A stretch of 17,160 nt of DNA from an uncultured Eubacteriales bacterium (GCA_900548125.1 URJN01000008.1:1-17160); one strand, 5' to 3'; positions 1 through 6,782 are shown, counted from the stretch's first letter. A program made the numbers and translations. The notes: a model not told the origin generated them from the sequence alone.

Positions 1-80
1 CCCTGTGCGCGGGCGTCACGCCGCAAAAGCACGAAGCCGCGCTGGAAACCCTGCGGTCGTGCCAAATTGAAGTAAAGTAA
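1..80 (+). CDS. C-terminal fragment of an unrecognised protein
   Basis: An open frame enters from the left edge and ends at TAA 78-80; the first whole codon in the window is at position 3. The visible 25 residues begin LCAGVTPQKH and end CQIEVK. They are mixed helical and soluble in character, with GC-rich third positions like the neighbouring genes, which supports real coding. Too little remains to name a family. The stop lies 12 bp before the 168-bp repeat, and the next gene converges from the right. Confidence 0.55.
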   Translation, partial: LCAGVTPQKHEAALETLRSCQIEVK

Positions 81-92
81 AAAGCAAACGGA

Positions 93-260
93 GCTGTCAA
101 GCTAACAACACCGATATTTCAAGAATAAAACGAAGTATTTGTGCCCGAAGGTTTCCAAAGGGCGACCGGAAAGCCCTTTGGTGGGGCGATGGGGCAAAGC
201 CCCATATCCCAAAATGCTTAGATATTCGTTTCTTGAAATGTTCGGTTTAATCTTGACAGC
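93..260. repeat. 168-bp dispersed element with inverted ends, copy 1
   Basis: About 94-95% identical to 12688-12856, counted by eye. The ends are a perfect 9-bp inverted repeat, GCTGTCAAG (93-101) and CTTGACAGC (252-260). Imperfect complementarity continues inward: ATTTCAAGAA near the left end pairs with TTCTTGAAAT near the right. Between the arms are two strong hairpins: 155-181 (9-bp stem CCAAAGGGC/GCCCTTTGG, 9-nt loop) and 189-205 (7-bp stem ATGGGGC/GCCCCAT, loop AAA). There is no open frame of note and no clear target-site duplication. It sits between two convergent genes. It may be a MITE-like non-autonomous element or a structured RNA or terminator-like repeat; which one cannot be decided here. 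Confidence 0.85.
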
Positions 261-278
261 CCCGCATTTTTTATGAGT

Positions 279-638
279 TTAACCGATCAGCTCATCCTTA
301 TGCGCCAAAATCTTTTCGCAAGCAGCACACGCCGGACAGTCGCAGTATTTTGCGCCCGCCGCCTTGATGCTTTCCGCATGGCCGAGCAGCTTTTTCGCTC
401 CTTCCGCGCCAAACACCTTCGCGCCCATGTCGGAGCCCGCAAACGCAATCAGTCCATCAATTGTCACGATGTCCTCTTCCAGCTCGGCGACCAGCTTTTT
501 CGCCTGCTCGCTCTCCTTGTCCGTGCCGACTGCGTCGAGCCACGCCTGCGCCGCGTCCTTCGCCTCTTTACAGCAGGAACCCGCCTCCAGCAGTTCCCTG
601 ACCTCGCCGGTCACAGCTTCAAGAATCTCTTTGTTCAT
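279..638 (-). CDS. Small Cys-rich conserved protein, last gene of the pilus-like operon
   Basis: A 119-residue soluble, acidic, mostly helical protein. The C-terminal part carries a cysteine cluster, CDCPACAACEK, which could bind a metal or take part in thiol chemistry; an isolated CC pair lies near residue 22. There is no signal peptide or membrane segment. From memory, similar short proteins in Clostridia are often auto-labelled 'molecular chaperone Hsp90', but nothing of the Hsp90 ATPase is present, so that name should not be trusted. The start is well supported: the upstream gene's TGA abuts this ATG, and AAAGGAGG lies inside its last codons, implying translational coupling. The function is unknown. 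Its place at the end of the operon may be incidental or may point to a redox or assembly accessory. Confidence 0.8.
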   Translation of the reverse strand: MNKEILEAVTGEVRELLEAGSCCKEAKDAAQAWLDAVGTDKESEQAKKLVAELEEDIVTIDGLIAFAGSDMGAKVFGAEGAKKLLGHAESIKAAGAKYCDCPACAACEKILAHKDELIG

Positions 639-1937
639 TCAGGTTTCCTCCTTTAAGTCTTTCTGAATCTGCGGCATATCCTCTGCCTGCGCCTTTCCGC
701 GCCGAATGACCTGATTGGTCTGCGCGGTCAGCGGCGCAATGCGGTAGTTAAACAGCACATTGGAGTTAGGATACTCCTGATAGAATATCTTCTTGATGCG
801 CTCCATCACGCCGTCGCCCGAGGAATAATCGACCGTCGGCAGAAGAATCGCCAGCATCGTCGGTGAAAAATGGGTGATGACGTCGCCGCGGCGCAGGTTC
901 ATCCTCAGAATATTCACAAGGTCGCGCATGACGCCATCCTGCTTCAAGCCGTCCAGCGGCTCACCGCTTATCTTGGAAATCATGATGACCGCCAGAAACA
1001 TCGTTGAGTGAAGCCGCTCGATGTTGCGGATTTGTAAATTGAAAATCTCCTTGAATACCGAAAAATCGCAGACAAACGCGCCGCGTTCCGCGCTGCTCTG
1101 ATACAGCTCCCGACAGATGGCTTCCAGATTGTTGTCAATGCTCTTGCTTGCCTCCACAATCTGGTCATAAAAATCCATAATCTCCTGACTGGGCTTGACG
1201 CCGAGATAGTGGTAATGCAGGTGCATGACCTCGTCGAACTGAATCTTCGCCTGCGTCGTGCAATTCGTCTTAATCAGCGCGCGCATCAGCTCGATATGGA
1301 TTCGGTCGTCAAACGGCTCGCATTCCAGCGCATGACGGCATACGCCTACGATTTCGTGCGCATCATCCTTCTTGCCCGTCTGCTTGAGCATTTCAATATA
1401 GGCATATACGCAGGCGATGTATTGATTATGCAGCGTCGTCGCGCGGGGAAACGCCCATTCATTCTGTTCGCAGTTCTTGAGCAGCGCGCCATGATAGAGC
1501 TGTATCACCTTTTGATAAAGCCCCCGCTTTTCCGCAGGATCGACCGCGGTTTCCAATGCTTTAAAAGCATCCTCCAGCTCATACAGGTCAACGGTCATAT
1601 CGAGCATGCACTGCCAGCGGTACGCGCCGCGGTCCGCAACGATGCAGCTGCCCAGCTCCGGCGAAATCTGGTTGAGCATGGCGCGCACGCGGCTGACCAG
1701 TGTTTTCAGCGCGTTTTCCGGATTGGTCACGCGCTCATCCGCCCAGAACGTATACATCAGCCGCTGGTTCGTGACCGATACGTTTCGATTGGCAATCAGG
1801 AACCCGATAAGTGCTAATCCCTTCTTGGATTTGTTTGCCATATGCTCCGCACGACGCTCATTGATATAGATGACGAATTCGTTCATCATCTGTATGCGAA
1901 TTCTGTCATGCGAAGCCTTTGTTTTCTTTGCAGGCAT
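639..1937 (-). CDS. BTAD-family (SARP-like) regulator with degenerate GGDEF-like C-terminus
   Basis: 432 residues. Residues about 15-110 form a winged-helix DNA-binding region of the kind that precedes BTAD domains (segment from RIRIQMMNEF through NALKTLVSRVRAML to DRGAYRW). Residues about 116-265 are the helical, TPR-like bacterial transcriptional activation domain (VDLYELEDAF, EPFDDRIHIELMRAL, YHYLGVKPS). Residues about 310-402 resemble a nucleotidyl-cyclase fold (GDVITHFSPTMLAILLP followed by an MERIKKIF helix), but SPTML replaces the GGDEF loop, so cyclase activity is unlikely; a sensory or dimerisation role is inferred. It starts 6 bp after the PilT stop, has a weak ribosome site, and its stop abuts the next ATG. 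It is the obvious candidate to regulate the pilus-like operon. The start could instead be Met17 or Met18. Confidence 0.88.
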   Translation of the reverse strand: MPAKKTKASHDRIRIQMMNEFVIYINERRAEHMANKSKKGLALIGFLIANRNVSVTNQRLMYTFWADERVTNPENALKTLVSRVRAMLNQISPELGSCIVADRGAYRWQCMLDMTVDLYELEDAFKALETAVDPAEKRGLYQKVIQLYHGALLKNCEQNEWAFPRATTLHNQYIACVYAYIEMLKQTGKKDDAHEIVGVCRHALECEPFDDRIHIELMRALIKTNCTTQAKIQFDEVMHLHYHYLGVKPSQEIMDFYDQIVEASKSIDNNLEAICRELYQSSAERGAFVCDFSVFKEIFNLQIRNIERLHSTMFLAVIMISKISGEPLDGLKQDGVMRDLVNILRMNLRRGDVITHFSPTMLAILLPTVDYSSGDGVMERIKKIFYQEYPNSNVLFNYRIAPLTAQTNQVIRRGKAQAEDMPQIQKDLKEET

Positions 1938-1943
1938 ATCGGC

Positions 1944-3008
1944 TTACACCAATCTCTTTCTCAGCGTTTCGGGATTGACGGCGTAAAGCTGTGCCGTCTC
2001 TCGGGTAATGCGTCCTTCTCTGGCGAGCCGAACCAGCTCATTATCCATGGATAGCATCGCCTGGGACGCCGCGCCGCCATAGATGACATTGTCGATTTGG
2101 AACGTCTTTCCGTCGCGAATCATGTTTTGAATCGCCGGCGTCACGGTCATCATTTCAAACACGGGAATCTGCCCGCCGTCCACCGTCGGAACAAGACGCT
2201 GGGAAATGACCGCCTGCAAAACCATCGACAGCTGAATGCGAACCTGCTGCTGCTGATTGGCGGGGAATATGTCAATAATGCGGTCGATGGTCTTGGCCGC
2301 GCCGACGGTATGCAGCGAGGAAAGCAGCAGATGACCGGTTTCCGCCGCGGTAAGTGCAGTCTGAATGGTTTCGTAATCGCGCATTTCTCCGAGCATGATG
2401 ACATCCGGTGCTTCGCGCATCGCCGCCCTCAGCGCGCGGGCAAACGAGCATGCGTCGCCCGGTATCTCGCGCTGGCTGACCAGCGCACGCTTGTGCGGAT
2501 GCAGATATTCGATGGGATCCTCGATGGTGATGATATGCACATCGCGTTCTTCATTAATCTGATCGACCATGCATGCCAGCGTCGTGCTTTTTCCGCTTCC
2601 GGCAGGACCCGTAACCAGAATCATACCGCTGCGGCAGCTATCCGTCAAACCGATAACCATCTGCGGGATATTCAGCTTTCTCGGATCCGGAAGACCGAAG
2701 GCAACCAGGCGGAATGTCGCCGCCAGCGTGCCTCGCTGCTTATAGGCGTTGCAGCGGAAGCGCGCCAGATTTTGCAGCGAAAAGGAAAAATCGTCATCGC
2801 CTTCCCTTTGCAGCGTTTCTTCCGTATGATCAAGCGACATCGAATAGGCTTCGGCAATCATCTTTCTGGTATCCGCCGGCTGAACACGTTCTTCCGTCAG
2901 CGCAACCATGTGCCCTTTGACCTTCGCCGTCGCCGGAGAACCCGGAATCAAAAAGACATCCGAGCCGCCGATTTCAAGCGTCTTTTGCAGAATCGGTGTC
3001 AATTCCAT
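1944..3008 (-). CDS. PilT-family hexameric secretion/retraction ATPase
   Basis: 354 residues, the usual PilT length (about 340-370). All diagnostic boxes are present: Walker A GPAGSGKST at 134-142, Asp box TIEDPIEYLH at 161-170, Walker B VIMLGEMRD at 203-211, and His box GHLLLSSLHT at 225-234. The N-terminal PAS-like region (about 1-100) includes the typical GGSDVFLIPGSPATAKVKG. The GEMRD Walker B and short N-terminus are PilT/PilU-type rather than PilB/GspE-type. In known systems this enzyme powers pilus retraction at the inner face of the membrane, through PilC. Here it is the only such ATPase in the operon, so it might also drive assembly (inference). The start overlaps the end of the previous gene by 10 bp, with GGAG about 10 nt upstream. 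Confidence 0.95.
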   Translation of the reverse strand: MELTPILQKTLEIGGSDVFLIPGSPATAKVKGHMVALTEERVQPADTRKMIAEAYSMSLDHTEETLQREGDDDFSFSLQNLARFRCNAYKQRGTLAATFRLVAFGLPDPRKLNIPQMVIGLTDSCRSGMILVTGPAGSGKSTTLACMVDQINEERDVHIITIEDPIEYLHPHKRALVSQREIPGDACSFARALRAAMREAPDVIMLGEMRDYETIQTALTAAETGHLLLSSLHTVGAAKTIDRIIDIFPANQQQQVRIQLSMVLQAVISQRLVPTVDGGQIPVFEMMTVTPAIQNMIRDGKTFQIDNVIYGGAASQAMLSMDNELVRLAREGRITRETAQLYAVNPETLRKRLV

Positions 3009-3478
3009 GTCGGCAATGCTCCATTCCCGCCGAGCCAGTCGGCGTCGTCAATCGCTTCTTCTTCGGTGATGAGCCGATGCTCCAGCCTGTGGTAACGCGG
3101 GTTCCCGCCCCGCGGCGCAAGCTCCACGCCGCAAGAGAGCATGCGCCCGTTTTCATCGTTCTCCTGCCACGAAATCCTGTTTCCGTCAAGCACCATGCCG
3201 TCCTCCAGCAACGCACCGACGGCTTCCAGATATTCCGCTTCATTCGCCGCCGTTTCCGACGCGGCTTTGAGCTTCTCGTCCAAATCGGCAAGCGAGCGTT
3301 CCGCCTGAACATTCAGGCGGGCAACCTCCTGCGCGACCTGAATGCTGCGCAGGCTCAGCCCTTCATCCGACCGCGCGCCCATCAGTGCCAGAACGCCCAG
3401 CACGCACATGCTCAGCACGACGACCAGCAGCATCAGCGACGCGGCTCCCGGTCCGATGCGGTATTCTCTCTGACTCAC
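2999..3478 (-). CDS. Single-pass membrane protein, pseudopilin-like minor subunit
   Basis: 159 residues. A short basic N-terminus (SQREYRIGPG) precedes one hydrophobic segment at about 12-33 (ASLMLLVVVLSMCVLGVLAL), then an extracytoplasmic part beginning with a long amphipathic helix at about 42-85 and ending in a small mixed domain. This is the general build of a type IV pilin or pseudopilin, but there is no Glu five residues into the hydrophobic segment. No family name is recognised with certainty. The start is GTG at 3476-3478, overlapping the previous gene's TGA by 3 bp, with a strong GAGGAGGTG ribosome site. Its place between the other pilin-like genes and pilT suggests a minor subunit or assembly protein of the same machine. 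Confidence 0.8.
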   Translation of the reverse strand: MSQREYRIGPGAASLMLLVVVLSMCVLGVLALMGARSDEGLSLRSIQVAQEVARLNVQAERSLADLDEKLKAASETAANEAEYLEAVGALLEDGMVLDGNRISWQENDENGRMLSCGVELAPRGGNPRYHRLEHRLITEEEAIDDADWLGGNGALPTWN

Positions 3479-3879
3479 CGTGCCACCTCCTCGGACACAT
3501 AGCGCGCATCCGGCAGGCTGAACAGCTCCCCGCCCCGGTAGAGCGCGGTGATCTCCGCCGTTTCAATCCTGCCCGCCGCCGTCTGTTCTTCGCCAAGCGC
3601 AACGCTCAGCGTATAGCCGTCGCATTCCCGCGTAAACACGCCGGATTCATCCGCTTCAAACCCGTTTTCAAGCAGCAGTTCTTCCCGCTGCTCTGCGGCA
3701 TACAGCCCATCGGAAAGATTCTGCGCGGCGGCAAGGGCCTGCGCCTGCACGCCGGCGCGGATGCTCTGATTATGCGCGCCCACGAATACATCCATGATGA
3801 CCGTCGAGCATAGCGCAAAGAACAGCACCGCAATCATGATTTCCATCAGCAGGGTGTTCAGTTGGTTGCTCCTTGTCAT
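3475..3879 (-). CDS. Pilin-like single-pass protein with a Glu-containing N-terminal helix
   Basis: 134 residues from the ATG at 3877-3879; a 21-residue longer frame from 3942 exists, but this ATG is preceded by GAGGTGGAG just after the upstream stop. The N-terminus, NTLLMEIMIAVLFFALCS, aligns by eye with the type IV pilin signature FTLIELMIVIAI, with Glu in the expected +5 place. However, the residue before the would-be cleavage site is Asn, not Gly or Ala. A helical stretch follows (QAQALAAAQNLSDGLYAAEQ) and then a small beta-rich C-terminal part. Of the four small membrane proteins in the operon it is the closest to a classical pilin. Whether a prepilin peptidase processes it cannot be told from this window, where none is encoded. 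Confidence 0.82.
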   Translation of the reverse strand: MTRSNQLNTLLMEIMIAVLFFALCSTVIMDVFVGAHNQSIRAGVQAQALAAAQNLSDGLYAAEQREELLLENGFEADESGVFTRECDGYTLSVALGEEQTAAGRIETAEITALYRGGELFSLPDARYVSEEVAR

Positions 3880-3889
3880 AAGCTCCACC

Positions 3890-4366
3890 TCACTGTACGC
3901 TGCGGCACGCGATATACGCCGTGGAAACCGTTCCCTCAGCATCCGTCATTCGGGCAGTCAGCAGCCCGTTTTCAAGCACCGCTTCAAAACCTTCCGCTTC
4001 ACAAATCGGCGTACCGTCCTCAGGCTCAAACGCATACCGCGCGGAAGTAAACAGCTCGCGCAGTTCGCCCTGCCAGCAGTAGATGTACTGCATATAGCCT
4101 TCACCGTCGATATCGCTGTGAATCGCCAGCACCGGCACGCCGTCGTATTCCTCTATGGAAACAGCGTCTGCCTCATCCTGTGCGCGCACGGCGTTGCGGA
4201 CAAACGTCTGCATGATCCGTTCTCTCGTATGGCTGCTCGATTCGTCGATGATTTCGCGATACGCCTGCGCTCCAAGCACCGTCAGCAGCATCGAAAACAC
4301 AGCAAAAACGCCCAGCAGCAAAAAGACAAACGCGCCGGAGATGCTGTGTCTTTTCCAATTCATCAT
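3890..4366 (-). CDS. DUF4860-type pseudopilin-like membrane protein
   Basis: 158 residues. A basic N-terminus (NWKRHSISG) is followed by one membrane segment at about 10-32 (AFVFLLLGVFAVFSMLLTVLG), a short helix, and an extracytoplasmic beta-rich domain with TFVRNAVRAQDEADAV and YMQYIYCWQGELRELF. The pattern resembles minor pseudopilins of the GspJ/ComGF kind and, from memory, the Clostridia family DUF4860. There is no Glu after the SG junction. The start is ambiguous: TTG at 4369, ATG at 4366 or ATG at 4363. ATG 4366 was chosen because it overlaps the upstream TGA in a TGATG arrangement, with AAGGGGG about 11 nt before it. It is translationally coupled to the neighbouring pseudopilin genes. 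Confidence 0.82.
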   Translation of the reverse strand: MMNWKRHSISGAFVFLLLGVFAVFSMLLTVLGAQAYREIIDESSSHTRERIMQTFVRNAVRAQDEADAVSIEEYDGVPVLAIHSDIDGEGYMQYIYCWQGELRELFTSARYAFEPEDGTPICEAEGFEAVLENGLLTARMTDAEGTVSTAYIACRSVQ

Positions 4367-4689
4367 CAATAGGCTGCCCCCTTTCTGAGTACCTGAATAT
4401 CAGGCATGATGTTGGAGGCGAATGCGTTGTAAACGACGATGTAGGCTTCTTTGTTATAAGCCAGCCCGTATCCGTGTTCCAGCTCGTCCAGCGACATCGG
4501 ATATGCACCCTCGACCGCGTAACAGGTCAGCGCGGCGGAACGAACCGCCTGAAGCACCAGCTCTTCTTCCATCGCCTCAGAGGATGCGCCGATATTCTGC
4601 ACAAGCGCGACCGCGCCGCCGAAAATCAGCGCAAACACAATGAGCGTCAGCGCAAGACCGCGCGCGGGGCCGTTCTTTTTCTTTTTCAC
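4366..4689 (-). CDS. Small pseudopilin-like protein with GspG/PilE-type motif
   Basis: 107 residues. It has a very basic N-terminus (KKKKNGPARG), one membrane segment at about 11-31 (LALTLIVFALIFGGAVALV), a helix, and then YAVEGAYPMSLDELE at about 57-71. That last stretch is the pattern seen in major pilins and GspG (YxxxxGxYPxSLxxL), so it marks this as a pilin-fold subunit. It lacks the Glu of the classical prepilin N-terminus. The start is GTG at 4687-4689, with AAGGAGAG 6 nt upstream. It lies 80 bp downstream of the PilC gene, the only real gap in the operon, and overlaps the DUF4860 gene. It may be the main fibre subunit (inference). Confidence 0.8.
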   Translation of the reverse strand: MKKKKNGPARGLALTLIVFALIFGGAVALVQNIGASSEAMEEELVLQAVRSAALTCYAVEGAYPMSLDELEHGYGLAYNKEAYIVVYNAFASNIMPDIQVLRKGAAY

Positions 4690-4711
4690 GCGAATCTCTC
4701 CTTCCGCTCAA

Positions 4712-4767
4712 GGGACACACCCGTCCCAAGCCCTGCCGGAAATGGGGCGCGGGCGGATTCAGCCCGC
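4712..4767 (-). other. Intra-operon gap with two short hairpins
   Basis: The 80-bp gap between the PilC gene and the first pilin-like gene contains two inverted repeats. One is GCGGGC/GCCCGC (4749-4767, 7-nt loop), lying 2 nt beyond the PilC stop. The other is GGGAC/GTCCC (4712-4727, 6-nt loop). Neither is followed by a U-tract on the transcribed strand, so they do not look like full terminators. Such hairpins could protect mRNA ends or tune the ratio of platform protein to pilin-like subunits; that is inference. Confidence 0.4.
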
Positions 4768-4769
4768 TT

Positions 4770-5819
4770 TTACAGGATGCTCGAAATGATGCCTGCCATC
4801 GGCAGCATCACGGACAGCAGCACCGCGCCGATGACGATGGACAGCGCGGCAACCATGGTCGGCTCGATGATGGAAACCAGATTAGAGATACCCTCCTCGA
4901 CCTGCTCCTCGTAGGTCTGCGCAATCTTCTCCATCACCTGATCCTCGCGTCCGGCGGCAATGCCCATGCGCAGCATCTGGCGGTGAATCTCGTCAAAGAG
5001 TCTGCTGCTGGTCAGCGCATCGGAGAAGGATTCTCCCTGCGCCATCTTCTCCCGAATCTTGTTGATTTCCTCCGCCGCTTCCGCATCCGGAAGAACCAGC
5101 GGAACCATCTCAAGCGCCTGCTCAAGCGGGAAGCCGCCGGAAAGCATCATTGCCAGCACGGAAGCCGCGCGGGAAGACGCCAGACGCAGGCTCAGCTGAC
5201 GCAGAGGCGGAAACACCCGGCGCAGAGCAGCCAGAACCCGCTCGCGTCTTTGGGTCTTCAGCAGCAAAACGCAGGCGATGATTCCCGCCGTGCAAAGCAG
5301 AACCAGTACCAGAACCACCCAGCCGATGACCGTTCCGACAGCCATCATCGCGCTGCCCGAAGACGTCATCGCCACGCCCATGCTCCCCAGCACACGCCGG
5401 AACACCGGCATGACCTTGAGAATCAGCACCAGCAGAATCAGCACCATCATCACCGCAAGAACCAGCGGATATGTCACCGCGCTGCGCACTGCCTGACGAA
5501 TACGGCTCTCGCGCTCATAGTAGACCGAAAGCCCCTGCATGACCTCTTCCAGATGACCCGTCCGCTCGCCGATGCCGCACATTTCCACCATATACCGCGG
5601 AAACGCATGCGTCGCCTCCAGCGCATCATGCAGCGAACCGGTTTCCACCACGCCGCTGCTGATTGCCTGATACAGCTGTGCGTGCGGGTCGTTTTCGTAG
5701 GTTTTTTCCAACGCCTCCATCCCGCTGTACAGTGCCATTCCCGCTCCGAGCATCAGGGCGACCTCCGAACAGAAGCTGCTCAGCTCCATCGGCGTCAAAC
5801 CTTGCTTTGTCCCTGCCAT
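4770..5819 (-). CDS. PilC/GspF-type inner-membrane platform protein
   Basis: 349 residues with two type II secretion F domains (about 13-138 and 213-338), typical of PilC/GspF/ComGB. Each opens with a helical bundle carrying the family pattern: FCSEVALMLGAGMALYSGME in the first, and SRAASVLAMMLSGGFPLEQAL plus GIAAGREDQVMEKIA in the second. Membrane segments lie at about 117-139, 160-187 and 322-345. In known machines this protein sits in the cytoplasmic membrane, contacts the ATPase hexamer and guides pilin insertion or extraction. The start at ATG 5817-5819 was chosen over an upstream frame (to 6029) that would run antiparallel to no known domain and overlap the transglutaminase gene; GAAGGGAT lies just upstream. 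It begins 38 bp after the transglutaminase stop. Confidence 0.94.
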   Translation of the reverse strand: MAGTKQGLTPMELSSFCSEVALMLGAGMALYSGMEALEKTYENDPHAQLYQAISSGVVETGSLHDALEATHAFPRYMVEMCGIGERTGHLEEVMQGLSVYYERESRIRQAVRSAVTYPLVLAVMMVLILLVLILKVMPVFRRVLGSMGVAMTSSGSAMMAVGTVIGWVVLVLVLLCTAGIIACVLLLKTQRRERVLAALRRVFPPLRQLSLRLASSRAASVLAMMLSGGFPLEQALEMVPLVLPDAEAAEEINKIREKMAQGESFSDALTSSRLFDEIHRQMLRMGIAAGREDQVMEKIAQTYEEQVEEGISNLVSIIEPTMVAALSIVIGAVLLSVMLPMAGIISSIL

Positions 5820-5857
5820 GCCAGCACATCCCTTCTTCTTGCTTATGCCGCATCCGC

Positions 5858-6679
5858 TTAATAATAGCGTTCTACCGTATACGATCCGCTTTCCACGGCG
5901 TTCAATTCCAGCGTCGGGTCGTAAAGCACTTCTTCGCCGTTCAGCAGCACGCTGTTCCATGCGTGGTATGTTCTGCCGACATAGCCCACGACCAGCCGCG
6001 TCGGAATACCCTGTACGCGGAGCATGCAAGCCGCCACCGCCGCCAAATCCTGACAGATGCCCTTTTTGCTTTCGTAACAGCCGTCGATATCCGGCAGGGT
6101 TCCGCTCTGAACGCTGGCGGCCTTGTCGTAATCGTAGGCATAGTTGCTTCGCATATACGCACGGATGGTTTCAAAAATCTTTTTTTCATCCGTCAGCCCC
6201 TCGCAAAGCTGATAGGACATCTGAACGGCTTCCGTGTTTTCATCGTAACAGACGTATTGATTCGGGGAAAGGAACGGAGCATACGGGTCATCGAGCTGCA
6301 CGTTGAGCGTCACCTTGCCCTCTGCCGAATATTTCTTTCCGGATACGTTCTCAAACAGCTCGACGGTATAAGCGCCGTCCCCCAGCTGAAGCGGGAACAC
6401 CTCATATTCGCCCGCCGAGCCAAGGTCGTAAGTCAGCTTGTATTTACCCTGCGTCACGCGGAGCTTGAGCTGCTTCATACCCGTCCCGCCGTGCGCCATG
6501 ATATACCCCTGAGAGCAGTTGCTCGCATCCACCACAAGACTCTTGGACTTCTGGACATCTTTTCCGGATGCTTCGGGCCATATAGCCTGATACGCCGCCA
6601 GCGCGGCAGCTATGCCAAACAGACACAGAAACAACATCCACGCGGCTGTTCTGTGTTTCAATAACACACTGTTCTGCAT
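5858..6679 (-). CDS. Membrane-anchored transglutaminase-like protein
   Basis: 273 residues. One N-terminal membrane segment (about 12-33, WMLFLCLFGIAAALAAY) is followed by a beta-rich extracytoplasmic domain and a C-terminal transglutaminase-like (papain-fold) domain. The triad is visible: Cys209 in KKGICQDLAA, His239 in TYHAWN, and Asp254 in LYDPTLE. Prokaryotic members of this family are mostly peptidases or amidases, and some cross-link. Here it heads the pilus-like operon and should face the outside. Trimming, cross-linking or anchoring of fibre subunits, or opening the wall for the machine, are reasonable guesses but not shown. The start is ATG with GGGAGG 9 nt upstream. It is the first gene after the 6754-6782 promoter. 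Confidence 0.9.
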   Translation of the reverse strand: MQNSVLLKHRTAAWMLFLCLFGIAAALAAYQAIWPEASGKDVQKSKSLVVDASNCSQGYIMAHGGTGMKQLKLRVTQGKYKLTYDLGSAGEYEVFPLQLGDGAYTVELFENVSGKKYSAEGKVTLNVQLDDPYAPFLSPNQYVCYDENTEAVQMSYQLCEGLTDEKKIFETIRAYMRSNYAYDYDKAASVQSGTLPDIDGCYESKKGICQDLAAVAACMLRVQGIPTRLVVGYVGRTYHAWNSVLLNGEEVLYDPTLELNAVESGSYTVERYY

Positions 6680-6753
6680 ACCCGCTGTCCTCCCATCCGC
6701 GAAGCTCCATTTTTCTCAGGCTCCAGCTTCATTTTCATATTACTATACGGCTT

Positions 6754-6782
6754 ATTATAGCACGGTTTTTCTTTCATTTCAA
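6754..6782 (-). promoter_or_regulatory. Sigma-A promoter of the pilus-like operon
   Basis: Read leftward, -35 TTGAAA (6777-6782), a 17-bp spacer and a perfect -10 TATAAT (6754-6759). This gives a leader of roughly 70 nt before the transglutaminase ATG. It faces away from the promoter at 6829-6857, so the two transcription units are divergent with about 45 bp between the -35 boxes. Confidence 0.85.

Noticed and set aside
93..260. Known riboswitch or tRNA in the repeat element
   Set aside because: There is no cloverleaf, T-loop or riboswitch core that I can recognise. The placement, between convergent genes in one copy, does not fit a leader switch.
279..638. Hsp90 chaperone
   Set aside because: The protein is 119 residues and has none of the Hsp90 ATPase motifs; the label is likely an inherited annotation error.
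2097..3095. 332-residue rightward frame opposite pilT
   Set aside because: Its composition is rich in Arg, His and Gln, typical of a shadow frame. It has no ribosome site and lies antisense to an ATPase with all motifs.
4983..5861. 292-residue rightward frame opposite pilC
   Set aside because: It is an extremely His/Gln/Arg-rich shadow of the PilC gene with no plausible fold.
5820..6029. N-terminal extension of the PilC frame to 6029
   Set aside because: It would overlap the transglutaminase coding region by about 170 bp and adds Arg-rich sequence unlike any PilC N-terminus. ATG 5819 has a ribosome site and the family start.
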